IMG/VR virus record: IMGVR_UViG_3300032116_001468
Span: 1-21,871 of that record
DNA from: a virus
Reading direction: 5' to 3' (one strand)
Length of the DNA stretch: 21,871 nt
Shown here piece by piece: positions 7,541 through 14,427 of the stretch. The position numbers and the translations under genes are program-made. Under the pieces are notes generated by a model, which made no database searches, was not told the origin of the DNA, and saw only the letters and a list, made by a program, of their open reading frames with translations. The first letter of the stretch is position 1; each line of letters opens with the position of its first letter.

Positions 7541-7987
7541 ATGAAACCTGTTGTAAAGAGAGCGACACCTGCTGCAATAGCAGTGCTACGACAAGCAACA
7601 GCATTGTGGCCCAAGCGCAAGAAAGCCTCAGACGGACTCTTGCCTTCATCGGCACACATTAAACAAAGTCCTAACTCAGACCACAATACAGGACTAGCTG
7701 TAGATCTAACCCACGATCCAGATAATGGAGTAGATTGTAAAGACATCTATAAGAGATTACAGTCAGATGCAAGAGTAAAGTACTTAATATTTAAAGGTAG
7801 AATCTGGAATCAAGTAGATGGTGAAAGAGTTTATAGCGGAAAGAATCCCCACAATAAACACTTGCATATTTCCATAAAGGATCAGTATGCTAAAGATGAT
7901 TCCAACTGGTTTGGTTGGATGGGTGAGGTGCCTAAGAAGTTTACACTTCCTAAGCCATTACCTAAAAAGAAACAGGAGAAACAATGA
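7541..7987 (+). CDS. endolysin, M15-type peptidoglycan peptidase
   Basis: A 148-residue protein with the M15/D-Ala-D-Ala carboxypeptidase-like zinc site: S46-D-H48-x2-G-x-A-x-D55 and H107-L-H109. H48, D55 and H109 are the expected metal ligands. Phage members cleave peptide cross-links or stem peptides in peptidoglycan at lysis. There is no signal peptide, so holin-dependent release is expected; membrane proteins are encoded on both sides. The C-terminus is a short Lys/Pro-rich tail with no cell-wall-binding domain. The stop overlaps the next start (ATGA). Confidence 0.88.
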   Translation: MKPVVKRATPAAIAVLRQATALWPKRKKASDGLLPSSAHIKQSPNSDHNTGLAVDLTHDPDNGVDCKDIYKRLQSDARVKYLIFKGRIWNQVDGERVYSGKNPHNKHLHISIKDQYAKDDSNWFGWMGEVPKKFTLPKPLPKKKQEKQ

Positions 7988-8196
7988 AGGATCTACTAAA
8001 GAAGTTAAAGAGCAAGAAGACTAAGGCAGCATTTAAGTCTTACCTACGAGCTGTACTTGCTTCAGCAGTAACAATGGGATTAGCACTAGCGGCTGATCTT
8101 GCACCAGAATATGCAATCTTAATCGGATCTATCGCAGGTCCACTTGCTAAGTGGGCAGATAAAACTGAAAGAGAATATGGTCTAGGATCTAAATAG
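7984..8196 (+). CDS. putative holin
   Basis: A 70-residue protein. A very basic N-terminus (KDLLKKLKSKKTKAAFK) is followed by two hydrophobic stretches, about 20-40 (YLRAVLASAVTMGLALAADL) and 44-58 (AILIGSIAGPLAKW), and a charged tail. Start overlaps the endolysin stop by four bases. Two short membrane segments, small size and location directly after the endolysin fit a holin. The strong terminator at 8222-8251 follows, making this the last gene of the late block. Confidence 0.78.
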   Translation: MKDLLKKLKSKKTKAAFKSYLRAVLASAVTMGLALAADLAPEYAILIGSIAGPLAKWADKTEREYGLGSK

Positions 8197-8221
8197 TTTT
8201 AACACCGCGAGGCAATACAGG

Positions 8222-8251
8222 GAGGGCGCTGAAAAGCGCCCTTCTTTTTTT
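8222..8251 (+). terminator. rho-independent terminator ending the lysis cassette
   Basis: AGGGCGCT (8223-8230), loop GAAA, AGCGCCCT (8235-8242), then TCTTTTTTT. The stem is perfect and the T-run follows on the plus strand. The reverse orientation lacks a T-run, so it serves the plus-strand genes rather than the opposing gene. Confidence 0.92.
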
Positions 8252-8259
8252 ATGCCCTT

Positions 8260-8499
8260 TTACTCTTGGATGTAATCTGGTTTATCTATTGGTGTGGGTA
8301 CGATAACAAGATTGCCACAGTTAGAACACTCACCGTCTAGGTGATACCAAGATAGTTGATAATCATAGAAGGATGCCATAATCGTAAAGGTCATAGAACC
8401 ACAAGGACAGGCGTGAAGAGGACCGAGATCTCTAAGATCTGAACCGAACTTCGGTGGGAGTTTCTCCCTGTTTTTAAACAGCCTTGGTAGACGGAACAT
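8260..8499 (-). CDS. zinc-ribbon protein, unknown function
   Basis: A 79-residue protein on the minus strand, isolated between two plus-strand units. C31-x-C33 and C58-x2-C61 form a zinc-ribbon-like site in two beta hairpins (HACPCGSMTF and ECSNCGNLVIV). The N-terminus is basic. AAGGG five bases before the ATG is a good ribosome binding site, but it lies in the 3' arm of a hairpin (8505-8530). The cysteine pattern argues against a chance frame. Its lone reversed orientation resembles a moron-type gene. Function unknown; zinc binding likely. Confidence 0.72.
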   Translation of the reverse strand: MFRLPRLFKNREKLPPKFGSDLRDLGPLHACPCGSMTFTIMASFYDYQLSWYHLDGECSNCGNLVIVPTPIDKPDYIQE

Positions 8500-8504
8500 A
8501 TAAT

Positions 8505-8530
8505 CCCTTGTCTACGCAACCCGACAAGGG
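8505..8530 (-). promoter_or_regulatory. ribosome-binding-site hairpin before the zinc-ribbon gene
   Basis: On the minus strand CCCTTGTC (8530-8523), a 10-base loop and GACAAGGG (8512-8505) form a perfect 8-bp stem. The AAGGG in its 3' arm is the ribosome binding site for the ATG at 8499, so folding would block translation. The same dyad could instead be a DNA operator. Confidence 0.5.
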
Positions 8531-8639
8531 TTGCCGTTAATTCGCCTTTGGCTCATATTGTACACATTCCGAACCCACTATTGATGTTATTACGGCCCTT
8601 GGCGTGTCGCAAGTACATCCCACACTTTTATTGTAGTAG

Positions 8640-8648
8640 TGGTATTAT
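8640..8648 (+). promoter_or_regulatory. extended -10 promoter for the replication module
   Basis: TGG-TATTAT matches an extended -10 (TGn plus TATnAT-like) and is followed after about 24 bases by the TTG start at 8673 with AGGAG at 8663-8667. No clear -35 box is seen at the expected distance, which is tolerated with an extended -10. Confidence 0.45.
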
Positions 8649-8672
8649 TTACCTTAAGAGATAGGAGTTGAA

Positions 8673-9242
8673 TTGACCGCGATAATTGGTATCCAGGGCA
8701 AAGGCTGGGCAGTATTAGCCTCAGATACTATGACTACCTATACTGACAAACCTTACATTGCCAAAGGCTATGACAAAATAGTTAAGGTTAATGAATATCT
8801 AATAGCTGTAGCAGGTGATGCTACTGCTGGAGATATTTTAAATAACTTATGGCAACCACCAAAGGTAATTAAAACTCAAGAGCCTGATCGCTTCTTAATG
8901 ATTAGAGTTCTACCATCTATCAAACAAACATTAACTGATGCAGGGTATGACCCTGCGCCTAAGAATAAGAATGATGATGACTCTGGATGGGATGCTTTAA
9001 TTTGTTTTAATGGAAAGATATATCAGATCAGTGATGACTATGGGTATATGAGAGATGATAGAAACTTATACGGCATAGGCTCAGGTGGATCAATCGCTCT
9101 TGGTGCATTAGCTGCTATGGAGAGTGAGATTAGATCTCATACTAAAGCAGCGAGTGCTGCAAAGAAAGCAATTAACATTGCTATACAGTACAACGTATGG
9201 TGTGGTGGAGTACCAACCATCAAGACACAATTCACAAAGTAA
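8673..9242 (+). CDS. Ntn-hydrolase, proteasome beta/HslV-like peptidase
   Basis: A 189-residue protein starting at TTG 8673 with AGGAG five bases upstream. After loss of Met the N-terminus is Thr (TAIIGIQGKGWAVLASD), as in HslV and proteasome beta subunits, whose Thr1 is the nucleophile. Counting from that Thr, Asp falls at 17, exactly the conserved position, and Lys at 34, one residue off the usual 33. VNEYLIAVAGDATAGD and GIGSGGSIALGALAAMES match the family's core strand and GSGG loop. The whole length fits one domain. No ATPase partner such as HslU or Mpa is in the window. Substrate unknown; candidates are host factors or phage proteins. It begins a new transcription unit. Confidence 0.85.
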   Translation: MTAIIGIQGKGWAVLASDTMTTYTDKPYIAKGYDKIVKVNEYLIAVAGDATAGDILNNLWQPPKVIKTQEPDRFLMIRVLPSIKQTLTDAGYDPAPKNKNDDDSGWDALICFNGKIYQISDDYGYMRDDRNLYGIGSGGSIALGALAAMESEIRSHTKAASAAKKAINIAIQYNVWCGGVPTIKTQFTK

Positions 9243-9250
9243 GGAAGGTT

Positions 9251-9346
9251 ATGAAAGAAATACTTTTACAATTAGAGTGGTATCTATTAGACTTAGAGAT
9301 GTATAAGTTTATTCTAGAATGTTTTATTAAGTGGGGATTAAATTGA
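9251..9346 (+). CDS. 31-residue hydrophobic microprotein
   Basis: An ATG with AAGGAAGG upstream opens 31 codons rich in Leu, Ile, Phe and Trp (EILLQLEWYLLDLEMYKF and so on) with scattered acidic residues. It could be an amphipathic or membrane-associated helix. The stop overlaps the TTG start of the next gene (TTGA, 9343-9346), which supports real translation. No family recognised. Confidence 0.5.
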   Translation: MKEILLQLEWYLLDLEMYKFILECFIKWGLN

Positions 9347-9537
9347 AAAAGAATGAACGGGATTTGCGAGAGCAGATTGCAAAGGAAATAGAATCTAAAG
9401 GCGATGAAATCGTTTGGATATGGACAGCTATAGGTGGCCGTACACCAGAAGCTATTGATTGGTATGTAAAAGATGTTAAGTTTTTTGCAAACATAGTAAG
9501 GGGTGAATATGAGCGATCCAAAGCAGTTATTGATTGA
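9343..9537 (+). CDS. conserved-looking small protein, unknown
   Basis: A 64-residue protein. I chose TTG 9343 because it overlaps the preceding stop and follows GTGGGGA; a GTG at 9331 would add four residues. It has a charged N-terminal helix (KKNERDLREQIAKEIESKGDE), then VWIWTAIGGRTPEAIDWYVKDVKFFANI. No known motif seen. It overlaps the nuclease gene by 29 bases. Confidence 0.65.
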   Translation: MKKNERDLREQIAKEIESKGDEIVWIWTAIGGRTPEAIDWYVKDVKFFANIVRGEYERSKAVID

Positions 9538-10462
9538 TGTTCTACGAGCTAAAGATGCTGGTAGGGCTAGATCTAAACAGACACAGGTAGGTCCATCAGA
9601 GTTAGGTGGTTGCCGTAGAAAAGTTTGGTATCGTCTTAACGATCAACCTGAAACTAATGAGAACGAATTAAAGTTAGCAGCGATTATGGGTACTGCTATC
9701 CACGCTACTATTGAAGAAGCAATACGCAGTATTGATCCAAAGGGTGAGAAGTATTGGGTTGAAACTGCAGTTGAGTATTCTGGGATGAAAGCGCATATAG
9801 ATCTATTCATTCCAGAGACTGGCGATGTTATTGATTGGAAGACTGTTAAGAAACAAAACCTTTCTTACTTTCCAACTAATCAACAACGTTGGCAGGTTCA
9901 AGTCTATGGCTACCTATTAGACAAGTCTGGGAAGGGGAAGCCTAGAACTGTCAACTTGGTAGCCATAGCAAGAGATGGCGATGAGAGAGATGTAGTTGTC
10001 CACTCTGAACCTTATGACCCTACTATTGCTGAAGAAGCTCTTAACTGGTTGAGCGCAGTTAAAGAGTCGCAAGTAGCACCAGATCCTGAGAGAGATCAGA
10101 ATTACTGCAAATCTTATTGCAAGTACTTTGATGAAACAGGAGAGATTGGATGTTACGGATTAAAAAAAGAACGTATCAAGGATGAACTGCCTGTTATAGA
10201 AGACAGTAGTGTTGATCATTCAGCCTTGATGTACTTACAACTTGATCAACAGATAAAAGAGTTGACCGAAAAACGAGACTCATTACGAACCGCGTTTGAC
10301 GGTATAACTGGAGAGACTGCTAGTGGTGTACAGATTACCTGGACAACTGTTAATGGTAGGTCTACAGTTAACACAGCCGAAGTAGAAAAACTACTAGGCT
10401 TTGTACCAAAGGTGGAGGGACAACCTTTCGCTAGATTAAATATAAAAACTGGAGGAAAATAA
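9509..10462 (+). CDS. RecB/Cas4-like PD-(D/E)XK exonuclease
   Basis: A 317-residue nuclease; start ATG 9509 is preferred over GTG 9503 because AAGGGG lies at the right distance. The RecB-family core is visible: H65 in MGTAIHATIEEA, D98 in HIDLF, D109-W-K111 (DWKT) and Q129-x3-Y133 (QVQVY). C35 in GGCRRKVWY together with C200, C204 and C215 is arranged like the Cas4/AddB iron-sulphur cluster ligands. The C-terminal 90 residues add a helical segment. It probably acts as a DNA exonuclease in phage recombination or replication. It heads a set of overlapping replication genes. Confidence 0.88.
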   Translation: MSDPKQLLIDVLRAKDAGRARSKQTQVGPSELGGCRRKVWYRLNDQPETNENELKLAAIMGTAIHATIEEAIRSIDPKGEKYWVETAVEYSGMKAHIDLFIPETGDVIDWKTVKKQNLSYFPTNQQRWQVQVYGYLLDKSGKGKPRTVNLVAIARDGDERDVVVHSEPYDPTIAEEALNWLSAVKESQVAPDPERDQNYCKSYCKYFDETGEIGCYGLKKERIKDELPVIEDSSVDHSALMYLQLDQQIKELTEKRDSLRTAFDGITGETASGVQITWTTVNGRSTVNTAEVEKLLGFVPKVEGQPFARLNIKTGGK

Positions 10463-10834
10463 ATGGCTGCACCTGAATCAACAAAGTTTCAGATCAACTA
10501 CAAGTTAGCTGATGGAACTTTAGTGAATCTATATGCAACAAATCAGGCAGAACTAGAGGCATCTCTTGGTTCAATTGCTGATCTATCAACACTAATTACT
10601 ACAACTGGTAGCGCTCTTGGTGCTACTGCTCAATCAACTAATGGAGCAGTTGCTTATGCTAAGAAAACATTAGGCGCTACAACAGTGTCAGCACCATCAG
10701 GTGATGCACCTGATTGTAAGCACGGCACTATGAGTTTTAGATCTGGACAAGGAACTAAGGGTCCTTGGAAGGGATGGATGTGCGCTGCACCTAAAGGTGC
10801 TACAGATAAGTGCGATACAGTTTGGATTAGATAA
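10463..10834 (+). CDS. small protein with C-terminal Cys motif, possible DNA-binding
   Basis: A 123-residue protein with GGAGG upstream. The N-terminal half is soluble and beta/helix mixed (KFQINYKLADGTLVNLYA). The C-terminal third has a DCKHG...GWMCAAPKG..DKCD arrangement that could bind zinc. Proteins with this Cys/His-rich ending occur next to RecB-like nucleases in actinophages. Single-stranded DNA binding is conceivable from its place between the nuclease and helicase genes, but no OB-fold motif can be claimed. Confidence 0.65.
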   Translation: MAAPESTKFQINYKLADGTLVNLYATNQAELEASLGSIADLSTLITTTGSALGATAQSTNGAVAYAKKTLGATTVSAPSGDAPDCKHGTMSFRSGQGTKGPWKGWMCAAPKGATDKCDTVWIR

Positions 10835-10837
10835 ACA

Positions 10838-11095
10838 ATGCGGGGGCCTCGTAGTTTTGAGAACCCCTCTTGTGCAGAGATCTCAGTAGATCTCTTCTTT
10901 CCCGAAGTAGGAGATTCATTATCTGTTATAAGACAACTTAAAAATGTCTGCAAGTTATGTCCCCACCAGCAAGAATGTGCAGAGTGGGGCATACAAAATG
11001 AGAGATACGGAGTATGGGGCGGTCTATCAGAAAAAGATCGTAGAGCAATCCGTAGACAAAGAAACATTATTATAAGAGAAGAAGAAATTGCTTAA
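10838..11095 (+). CDS. WhiB-family transcriptional regulator
   Basis: An 85-residue protein with the WhiB 4Fe-4S ligands C12, C38-x2-C41-x5-C47, the GVWGG turn at 58-62 and a basic C-terminus (KDRRAIRRQR). WhiB proteins are confined to actinobacteria and their phages; they bind the main sigma factor and can activate or repress transcription. This is the strongest clue to host phylum. Phage copies can act as antagonists of the host WhiB proteins. The ATG lies three bases after the previous stop, with no clear ribosome binding site. Confidence 0.93.
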   Translation: MRGPRSFENPSCAEISVDLFFPEVGDSLSVIRQLKNVCKLCPHQQECAEWGIQNERYGVWGGLSEKDRRAIRRQRNIIIREEEIA

Positions 11096-11936
11096 CTTAA
11101 ACAGAGCTTGGAAGAGTACGACAACAAAGGCTACCCCTTTGCCTATCGTCTGGAATGATTTAAAGTCTAAACAGATAAGGTTTAGAAGAGGTCAAGTCTG
11201 TATGATTGCTGCTGCTCCAAACGCTGGTAAGTCTATGTTTGCTTTGATCTATGCGATCAAGGCTAATGTTCCAACGCTTTTCTTTTCTGCAGATACTGAT
11301 GTTGCTACAGTAATGATGAGAACTGCAGCACATATCTCAGGTCATAATCAAACTCTGGTAGAAGAAAACTTAACCAAGAATAGTAAGTACTATGATGATA
11401 AGTTTGATAAGGTAAAAAATATACAGTGGGTCTTTGACTCATCACCATCACTAGATGATATTGAGTTAGAGATCAAGGCTTATATAGAACTTTATGGTAT
11501 TCCACCAGAGTTAATTATTATAGATAACCTTATGAATGTGGTAGCTGAATCAGACAATGAGTGGGCAGGACTGCGAGCCATTATGGTTGAACTGCACGAT
11601 ATGGCTAGACAGACTGAGGCTTGTGTAATGGTTCTTCATCACGTTAGCGAACAGTCTGAGTATGGCTCTACCACTGAACCACCTGCTCGTAGATCTATTC
11701 ACGGTAAGGTATCTCAACTACCTGCAATGATATTAACACTGGGCTATGAACCTATAGGACAGTTGCTTAGAATTGCTGCAGTTAAGAATCGCTTTGGTAA
11801 GCACAGCGCAGATGGTAAAGACTATGTATCTTTGTTTGCTAGTTATGGTTCTTGTCAGATCAGCGATGCTGATGAGTATGGTCGTATGCTTGGTAGAGAT
11901 GCAAGGTTTGAGAGTATGAGAGACAAGGTAGGCTAA
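11088..11936 (+). CDS. RecA/DnaB-type ATPase (helicase-like)
   Basis: A 282-residue protein; TTG start 11088 overlaps the whiB-like stop and follows AGAGAAGAAG. The Walker A motif is A43-PNAGKS49. LIIIDNL at about residue 140 is Walker B. VMVLHHVSEQ is the sensor-like strand and PARRSIHGKVSQLPAMILTL resembles the DnaB/RecA loop region. It lacks a DnaB N-terminal domain. Together with the split primase downstream it probably supplies replicative helicase or helicase-loading activity; a RecA-like recombination ATPase is the alternative. Confidence 0.85.
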   Translation: MLNLNRAWKSTTTKATPLPIVWNDLKSKQIRFRRGQVCMIAAAPNAGKSMFALIYAIKANVPTLFFSADTDVATVMMRTAAHISGHNQTLVEENLTKNSKYYDDKFDKVKNIQWVFDSSPSLDDIELEIKAYIELYGIPPELIIIDNLMNVVAESDNEWAGLRAIMVELHDMARQTEACVMVLHHVSEQSEYGSTTEPPARRSIHGKVSQLPAMILTLGYEPIGQLLRIAAVKNRFGKHSADGKDYVSLFASYGSCQISDADEYGRMLGRDARFESMRDKVG

Positions 11937-12106
11937 TGGCTAATACGGAGATACAGTATGTCAAAAAGAAAATTAATAAACTGGAAAGTGATTTTGCTGC
12001 TTTTAGTTCTATACTTATTCAGGCAGGAATTATTGAAGTATATGAAGAAGATGGTCAGCAAGCATACAAAGTAAACAAGGTTAAGGTAGATGAGCGCAAA
12101 GAATAA
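11936..12106 (+). CDS. 56-residue charged protein, unknown
   Basis: The ATG overlaps the previous stop (TAATG at 11934). The product is mostly helical: EIQYVKKKINKLESDFAAF and then SILIQAGIIEVYEEDGQQ with a basic end. The frame fills the space between the ATPase and the nuclease and runs 17 bases into the nuclease gene. No family recognised; expression is supported by tight coupling. Confidence 0.65.
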   Translation: MANTEIQYVKKKINKLESDFAAFSSILIQAGIIEVYEEDGQQAYKVNKVKVDERKE

Positions 12107-12449
12107 ACGCAAGGGTGCATCCTTTGAACTAGATGTAATGAAATGGTTTAGATCTAAGGGTGTTAATGCTGAGCGCTTACGCTTATCAGGACAAAAGGAT
12201 GAGGGTGATCTAGTAGTTATTATTGCTGGAGAAACTTTTATCTTGGAGTTAAAGAATACAAAGGTGTTAAACCTACCTCAGTTCTGGAGAGAAGCAGTTG
12301 TTGAAGCTCAGAACTATGCTACTGCTAGAGGTATTAAACCAGCACCACTATCTTATGTAGTAGTTAAAAGAAGAAGTGCAGGGATAGAACAGGCTTGGGT
12401 GGTCCAAGACTTACAGCAATGGTTGGAGGATAAGTATGCCAATACCTAG
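12090..12449 (+). CDS. Hjc-like Holliday-junction resolvase / PD-(D/E)XK nuclease
   Basis: A 119-residue nuclease. E13 in KGASFELDV, D40 in EGDLVV and E53-x-K55 (LELKN) match the Hjc/PD-(D/E)XK catalytic set, with the conserved R29/R31 stretch (ERLRLSGQ). It would cut branched DNA in recombination or before packaging. It overlaps the small gene upstream and lies just before the primase ORFs. A structure-specific nuclease of the VRR type is the nearest alternative. Confidence 0.85.
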   Translation: MSAKNKRKGASFELDVMKWFRSKGVNAERLRLSGQKDEGDLVVIIAGETFILELKNTKVLNLPQFWREAVVEAQNYATARGIKPAPLSYVVVKRRSAGIEQAWVVQDLQQWLEDKYANT

Positions 12450-12584
12450 TGGACAGATAACCACTACTAAGATAATGCAAGGCTTAGATAAGGGAGAGCA
12501 ATGCCAGGACAAGACTGGTCAAGAAGTAAACGAACAAACAGACGAAGCAACGACACCGATGCAAAGTCAATCCCAATCGGAGTA
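12435..12584 (+). CDS. possible 49-residue overlapping ORF
   Basis: ATG 12435 has a strong GGAGGAT ribosome binding site six bases upstream. The frame, low in hydrophobic residues and rich in Gln, Thr and Ser, ends at TAG 12582-12584. It lies inside the end of the nuclease gene and the start of the primase zinc-domain gene. Its composition is unlike a folded protein, so it may only help ribosomes reach ATG 12501. Confidence 0.25.
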
Positions 12585-12878
12585 GTAGTACAGTTTTATG
12601 GTGGAGAAGTAAAAGAGGGTAGAGCAAGTTCAGTTAGGTGTGTGATGCACGATGACTCTCGCAAGTCAGCAGTGATGAACACAGTGGAGAACCTATACTT
12701 TTGTCATACCTGCGGTAAGGGTGGAAACACCATCAATGTTGTAATGGAAAAAGAAAGTTTGGAGTTTAAAGATGCTCTCGCAAGAGCAATTGAAATCTTA
12801 TCTACAAGCGGCCACTCGCTACCAGCAGGGTCTAAACGTAGAAACCGCAACCTTTCTAAAAGAACGTGGCATATCTAA
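12501..12878 (+). CDS. DnaG-type primase, zinc-binding domain (split gene, part 1)
   Basis: A 125-residue product with AAGGGAGAG upstream. The primase zinc finger is clear: C47-x2-H50 (RCVMHDD) and C68-x2-C71 (YFCHTCGKGGN), followed by the typical helix EFKDALARAIEIL. From about 12800 the frame turns into a basic, probably unstructured tail (KRRNRNLSKRTWHI), while the next frame carries the rest of the primase. Known primases join this domain to a TOPRIM core in one chain; here the two parts overlap by 107 bases in different frames. It recognises template during primer synthesis. Confidence 0.85.
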   Translation: MPGQDWSRSKRTNRRSNDTDAKSIPIGVVVQFYGGEVKEGRASSVRCVMHDDSRKSAVMNTVENLYFCHTCGKGGNTINVVMEKESLEFKDALARAIEILSTSGHSLPAGSKRRNRNLSKRTWHI

Positions 12879-13419
12879 AGAGATATCTGAGTCTTTTAGT
12901 TTAGGTACAGTGGTTGATCCGATCCCTGAGCATCAGCTATATCAGGGTTGGTTATCTATACCTTACTTTACTGCTCTTGGTATTTGTGTTGGCTTTAAGT
13001 TTAGAAGATTAGATGATGGCAAACCTAAATATGGTATGGCTACTGGTCAGAAGACCCATCTATTTAATGTTAATGCTTTACTAGAACCTAAAGATACTAT
13101 TGCAGTATGTGAGGGTGAGTTAGATGCCATCATTGCTACTGGTGCTTTAGGTATACCTGCAGTTGGTGTTCCTGGTGTTGCTGCCTGGAAACCACATTAT
13201 GCAAAGCTAATGAATGGGTATGGACAGGTATTAGTTATAGGTGATAATGATATTAAAGAGGATGGTTCTAATCCAGGAGCTGAGTTTTCTAGGAGAGTAG
13301 CATCAGAAGTTATCAATGCAAGTATCTGTGTCCTTCCTGCTGGAATGGATCTAAATGACCTATACTTAGCAAAAGGGATAGAAGAGACAAAACGGATATT
13401 AGGAGCAGTTAATGTATGA
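12772..13419 (+). CDS. DnaG-type primase, TOPRIM domain (split gene, part 2)
   Basis: A 215-residue product starting at ATG 12772, seven bases after GGAG. The order is as in DnaG: TFLKERGISKEISESFSLG (residues 27-45), SIPYF and KFRRLDDGKPKY, then the TOPRIM E114 (VCEGELDA) and D158-N-D160 (VIGDND). A late ILPAGMDLNDLYLA-type motif (CVLPAGMDLNDLYL) also matches. It is the catalytic half of the primase. The own ribosome binding site suggests it is made separately from part 1. Joining the frames needs a +1 or -2 shift, not the common -1 slip. Confidence 0.88.
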   Translation: MLSQEQLKSYLQAATRYQQGLNVETATFLKERGISKEISESFSLGTVVDPIPEHQLYQGWLSIPYFTALGICVGFKFRRLDDGKPKYGMATGQKTHLFNVNALLEPKDTIAVCEGELDAIIATGALGIPAVGVPGVAAWKPHYAKLMNGYGQVLVIGDNDIKEDGSNPGAEFSRRVASEVINASICVLPAGMDLNDLYLAKGIEETKRILGAVNV

Positions 13420-13753
13420 AGAGTTAAGGGAAGATGGTACTACCCGTATTGTCGGAGATCTTGCTGATCTAAAGAATCAGAAGTTTATATCTGATATGTG
13501 GAAAGTATTAGATGATGCAGGTAATTTACTTCTATCTAAACATAAGGATTATGGTCCTGCTAATATCTCTAACGCACCAGGTGGTGCGCTTAATGGATTA
13601 AGAGTGCGTATGCACGATAAGACTGCTCGTATAAACCATCTAATAGATAATGGTGCAACACCTGAGAATGAATCTTTAAGAGATAGTTTTGTAGATTTAC
13701 TTAACTATTCAGCTATTGCAATTATGGTTTTGGAAGGTACTTGGCCTAAGTAA
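13412..13753 (+). CDS. DUF1599/NMAD1-type nucleotide-modification-associated protein
   Basis: A 113-residue helical protein with KHKDYGPANIS (about 44-54), a GLRVRMHDKTARINHLI stretch (about 62-78) and DSFVDLLNYSAIAIMVLEG. This pattern fits DUF1599, called nucleotide modification associated domain 1, which is distantly related to MazG/dUTPase-like nucleotide-binding helical proteins. A role in nucleotide pools is likely. Start overlaps the primase stop by eight bases. Confidence 0.8.
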   Translation: MYEELREDGTTRIVGDLADLKNQKFISDMWKVLDDAGNLLLSKHKDYGPANISNAPGGALNGLRVRMHDKTARINHLIDNGATPENESLRDSFVDLLNYSAIAIMVLEGTWPK

Positions 13754-13791
13754 TTCAGCACACCTAGTAGATAAGAAGCGTAGAAAAGTAG

Positions 13792-14427
13792 ATGACTAAA
13801 GAATTACACCCGATACTGACTGACCTAGTACCAGCAGTGGCTAACTCTATTGCTCGTAGATTTAAAGGTTGGGTAGAACGAGATGATTTAAAGCAAGAGC
13901 TTTATCTTTGGGCTATCGGTAGACAAGGTCAATACTTAGATCAACTTAATGAAGAGAATAAAGAAAAGCGTGAGTATAGTGTAAGTAGAATTGCATATCA
14001 GATGCGTAGAATTGCAGAGAAGTATGCTCGCAAAGAGAAGGCTCGCAAGGCTGGCTATCATACCTCTGATGAGATCTTCTACGATACTGCAACTATCGCT
14101 AGGTTAATGCCATCTATCTTACAATCTGTAATAGAAGGAACTGTACTAGAGCAGGCACAAGATTTAATAAATGATGGACAACCTCGCAAACAACCAGCAC
14201 CTTCTGAGGGTGGCAACCTCCTTGCTATCTTAATAGATGTAAAGAGATCATACTTAAAGTTAGAAGAAGAAGATAAGATCATACTTCGTATGCGCTACTA
14301 CGATAACAATACCCTTCAAGAGATATCACAATACTTAGAGGTAGCAGTATCCACTGCTGATCGCAGATGCACTTCAGCTTTGCGTAGATTGCAAGATAAC
14401 TTGGGCGGGGATTCACCTTGGCAATAA
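13792..14427 (+). CDS. sigma-70-like RNA polymerase factor
   Basis: A 211-residue protein. The N-terminus has a region-2-like ERDDLKQELYLWAIG (about 29-43). The C-terminus has a region 4 helix-turn-helix: KIILRMRYYDNNTLQEISQYL then STADRRCTSALRRLQ (about 162-203). The middle is long and Lys/Gln-rich without a recognised motif. It probably redirects host polymerase to phage promoters, perhaps late ones. A sigma-like regulator without full promoter melting activity is possible, since region 2 is short. Confidence 0.78.
   Translation: MTKELHPILTDLVPAVANSIARRFKGWVERDDLKQELYLWAIGRQGQYLDQLNEENKEKREYSVSRIAYQMRRIAEKYARKEKARKAGYHTSDEIFYDTATIARLMPSILQSVIEGTVLEQAQDLINDGQPRKQPAPSEGGNLLAILIDVKRSYLKLEEEDKIILRMRYYDNNTLQEISQYLEVAVSTADRRCTSALRRLQDNLGGDSPWQ

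Noticed and set aside
7522-7662. 46-residue plus-strand frame at the start of the endolysin gene
   Set aside because: No good ribosome binding site and fully inside the strong M15 peptidase frame region.
8523-8600. tRNA-like GGGTTCG on the minus strand
   Set aside because: No matching T-arm stem, acceptor or anticodon arm could be built.
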